The position numbers and the translations under genes were made by a program. Of a stretch of 5,339 nt of DNA, positions 5,282-5,339 are shown piece by piece (within the stretch, counting starts at the first letter, position 1; each line of letters starts with the position of its first letter). The stretch is from JBFWQM01 sp050249455 (GTDB lineage: Bacteria > Pseudomonadota > Alphaproteobacteria > MPNO01 > VGEU01). The stretch is taken from NCBI GenBank assembly GCA_050249455.1, contig JBFWQM010000311.1, positions 1 through 5,339 of the forward strand, given 5' to 3'. Under the pieces are notes generated by a model, which saw nothing but the letters and a program-made list of their open reading frames with translations, ran no database searches and was not told the origin of the DNA.

Positions 5282-5339
5282 ATGCCCAGCGCCGGCGCAT
5301 TGCTGAACAAGGTCAAGGGCCGCCTCGCCGGCGGCGGCG
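5282..5339 (+). CDS. Possible start of a further gene, cut by the right edge, unrecognised
   Basis: An ATG at 5282 opens a frame, MPSAGALLNKVKGRLAGGG, that runs to the end of the window without a stop. A weak GAAGA lies directly before the ATG, with almost no spacer, so a later start (the TTG or CTG in GALLNK) is also possible. The 19 residues are too few to recognise; the basic amphipathic run LLNKVKGRL is all that can be seen. It comes after the terminator and the palindrome, so it would be a separate transcription unit. It may be chance. Confidence 0.3.
   Translation, partial: MPSAGALLNKVKGRLAGGG

Noticed and set aside
4934..5316. Minus-strand small frames through the long palindrome
   Set aside because: Their content (runs of Pro, Gly and Arg) comes from the repeat itself and from antisense of the UbiD end.
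1..5339. CRISPR array, tRNA, rRNA, insertion sequence or transposase
   Set aside because: No regular repeat-spacer series, no tRNA-like cloverleaf, no rRNA-like stretch and no transposase motif were seen.

Overview
This is a G+C-rich bacterial window with the look of an alphaproteobacterium (inference from codon use, a ModE/Mop-like box and a CCCTCCCC-type dispersed palindrome; no marker gene proves the lineage). It holds four complete genes, one gene cut by the left edge and possibly a gene start at the right edge. The four complete genes look like a small aromatic-compound catabolic module: an SDR dehydrogenase, a LysR-type regulator, a VanA-like Rieske oxygenase and a UbiD-family decarboxylase.

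Layout. 1-185 (-): first 61 codons of a ModA-type molybdate-binding lipo-free periplasmic protein with an AlaLeuAla signal-peptidase site; a 24-bp ModE-like operator (208-231) sits over its probable promoter. 363-1121 (+): classical SDR, divergent from modA. 1111-2058 (-): LysR regulator, tail-to-tail with the SDR with an 11-bp overlap. 2154-3197 (+): Rieske non-heme iron oxygenase alpha subunit of the vanillate O-demethylase type, divergent from the regulator across 95 bp. 3198-3494: a 297-bp gap without a gene but rich in secondary structure (two tandem hairpins, a 15-bp direct repeat, and a Shine-Dalgarno inside a small stem). 3495-5072 (+): UbiD-family prFMN decarboxylase. 5100-5124: strong intrinsic terminator. 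5146-5223: long near-perfect palindrome, probably a dispersed repeat. 5282-5339: possible start of another reading frame.

How the genes may work together (inference): the regulator would sense an aromatic acid or a metabolite and control the divergent oxygenase; the oxygenase, with a reductase encoded elsewhere, would demethylate or hydroxylate the aromatic acid; the SDR would oxidise an alcohol or dihydrodiol; the UbiD-like enzyme would remove (or add) an aromatic carboxyl group using prenylated FMN. Neither a VanB-type reductase nor a UbiX prenyltransferase is in the window. The substrate cannot be read from sequence alone.

The most unusual points are the UbiD-like protein, whose canonical E-x4-E/D active-site motif is rewritten to Phe/His-rich sequence, and the structured leader in front of its gene.
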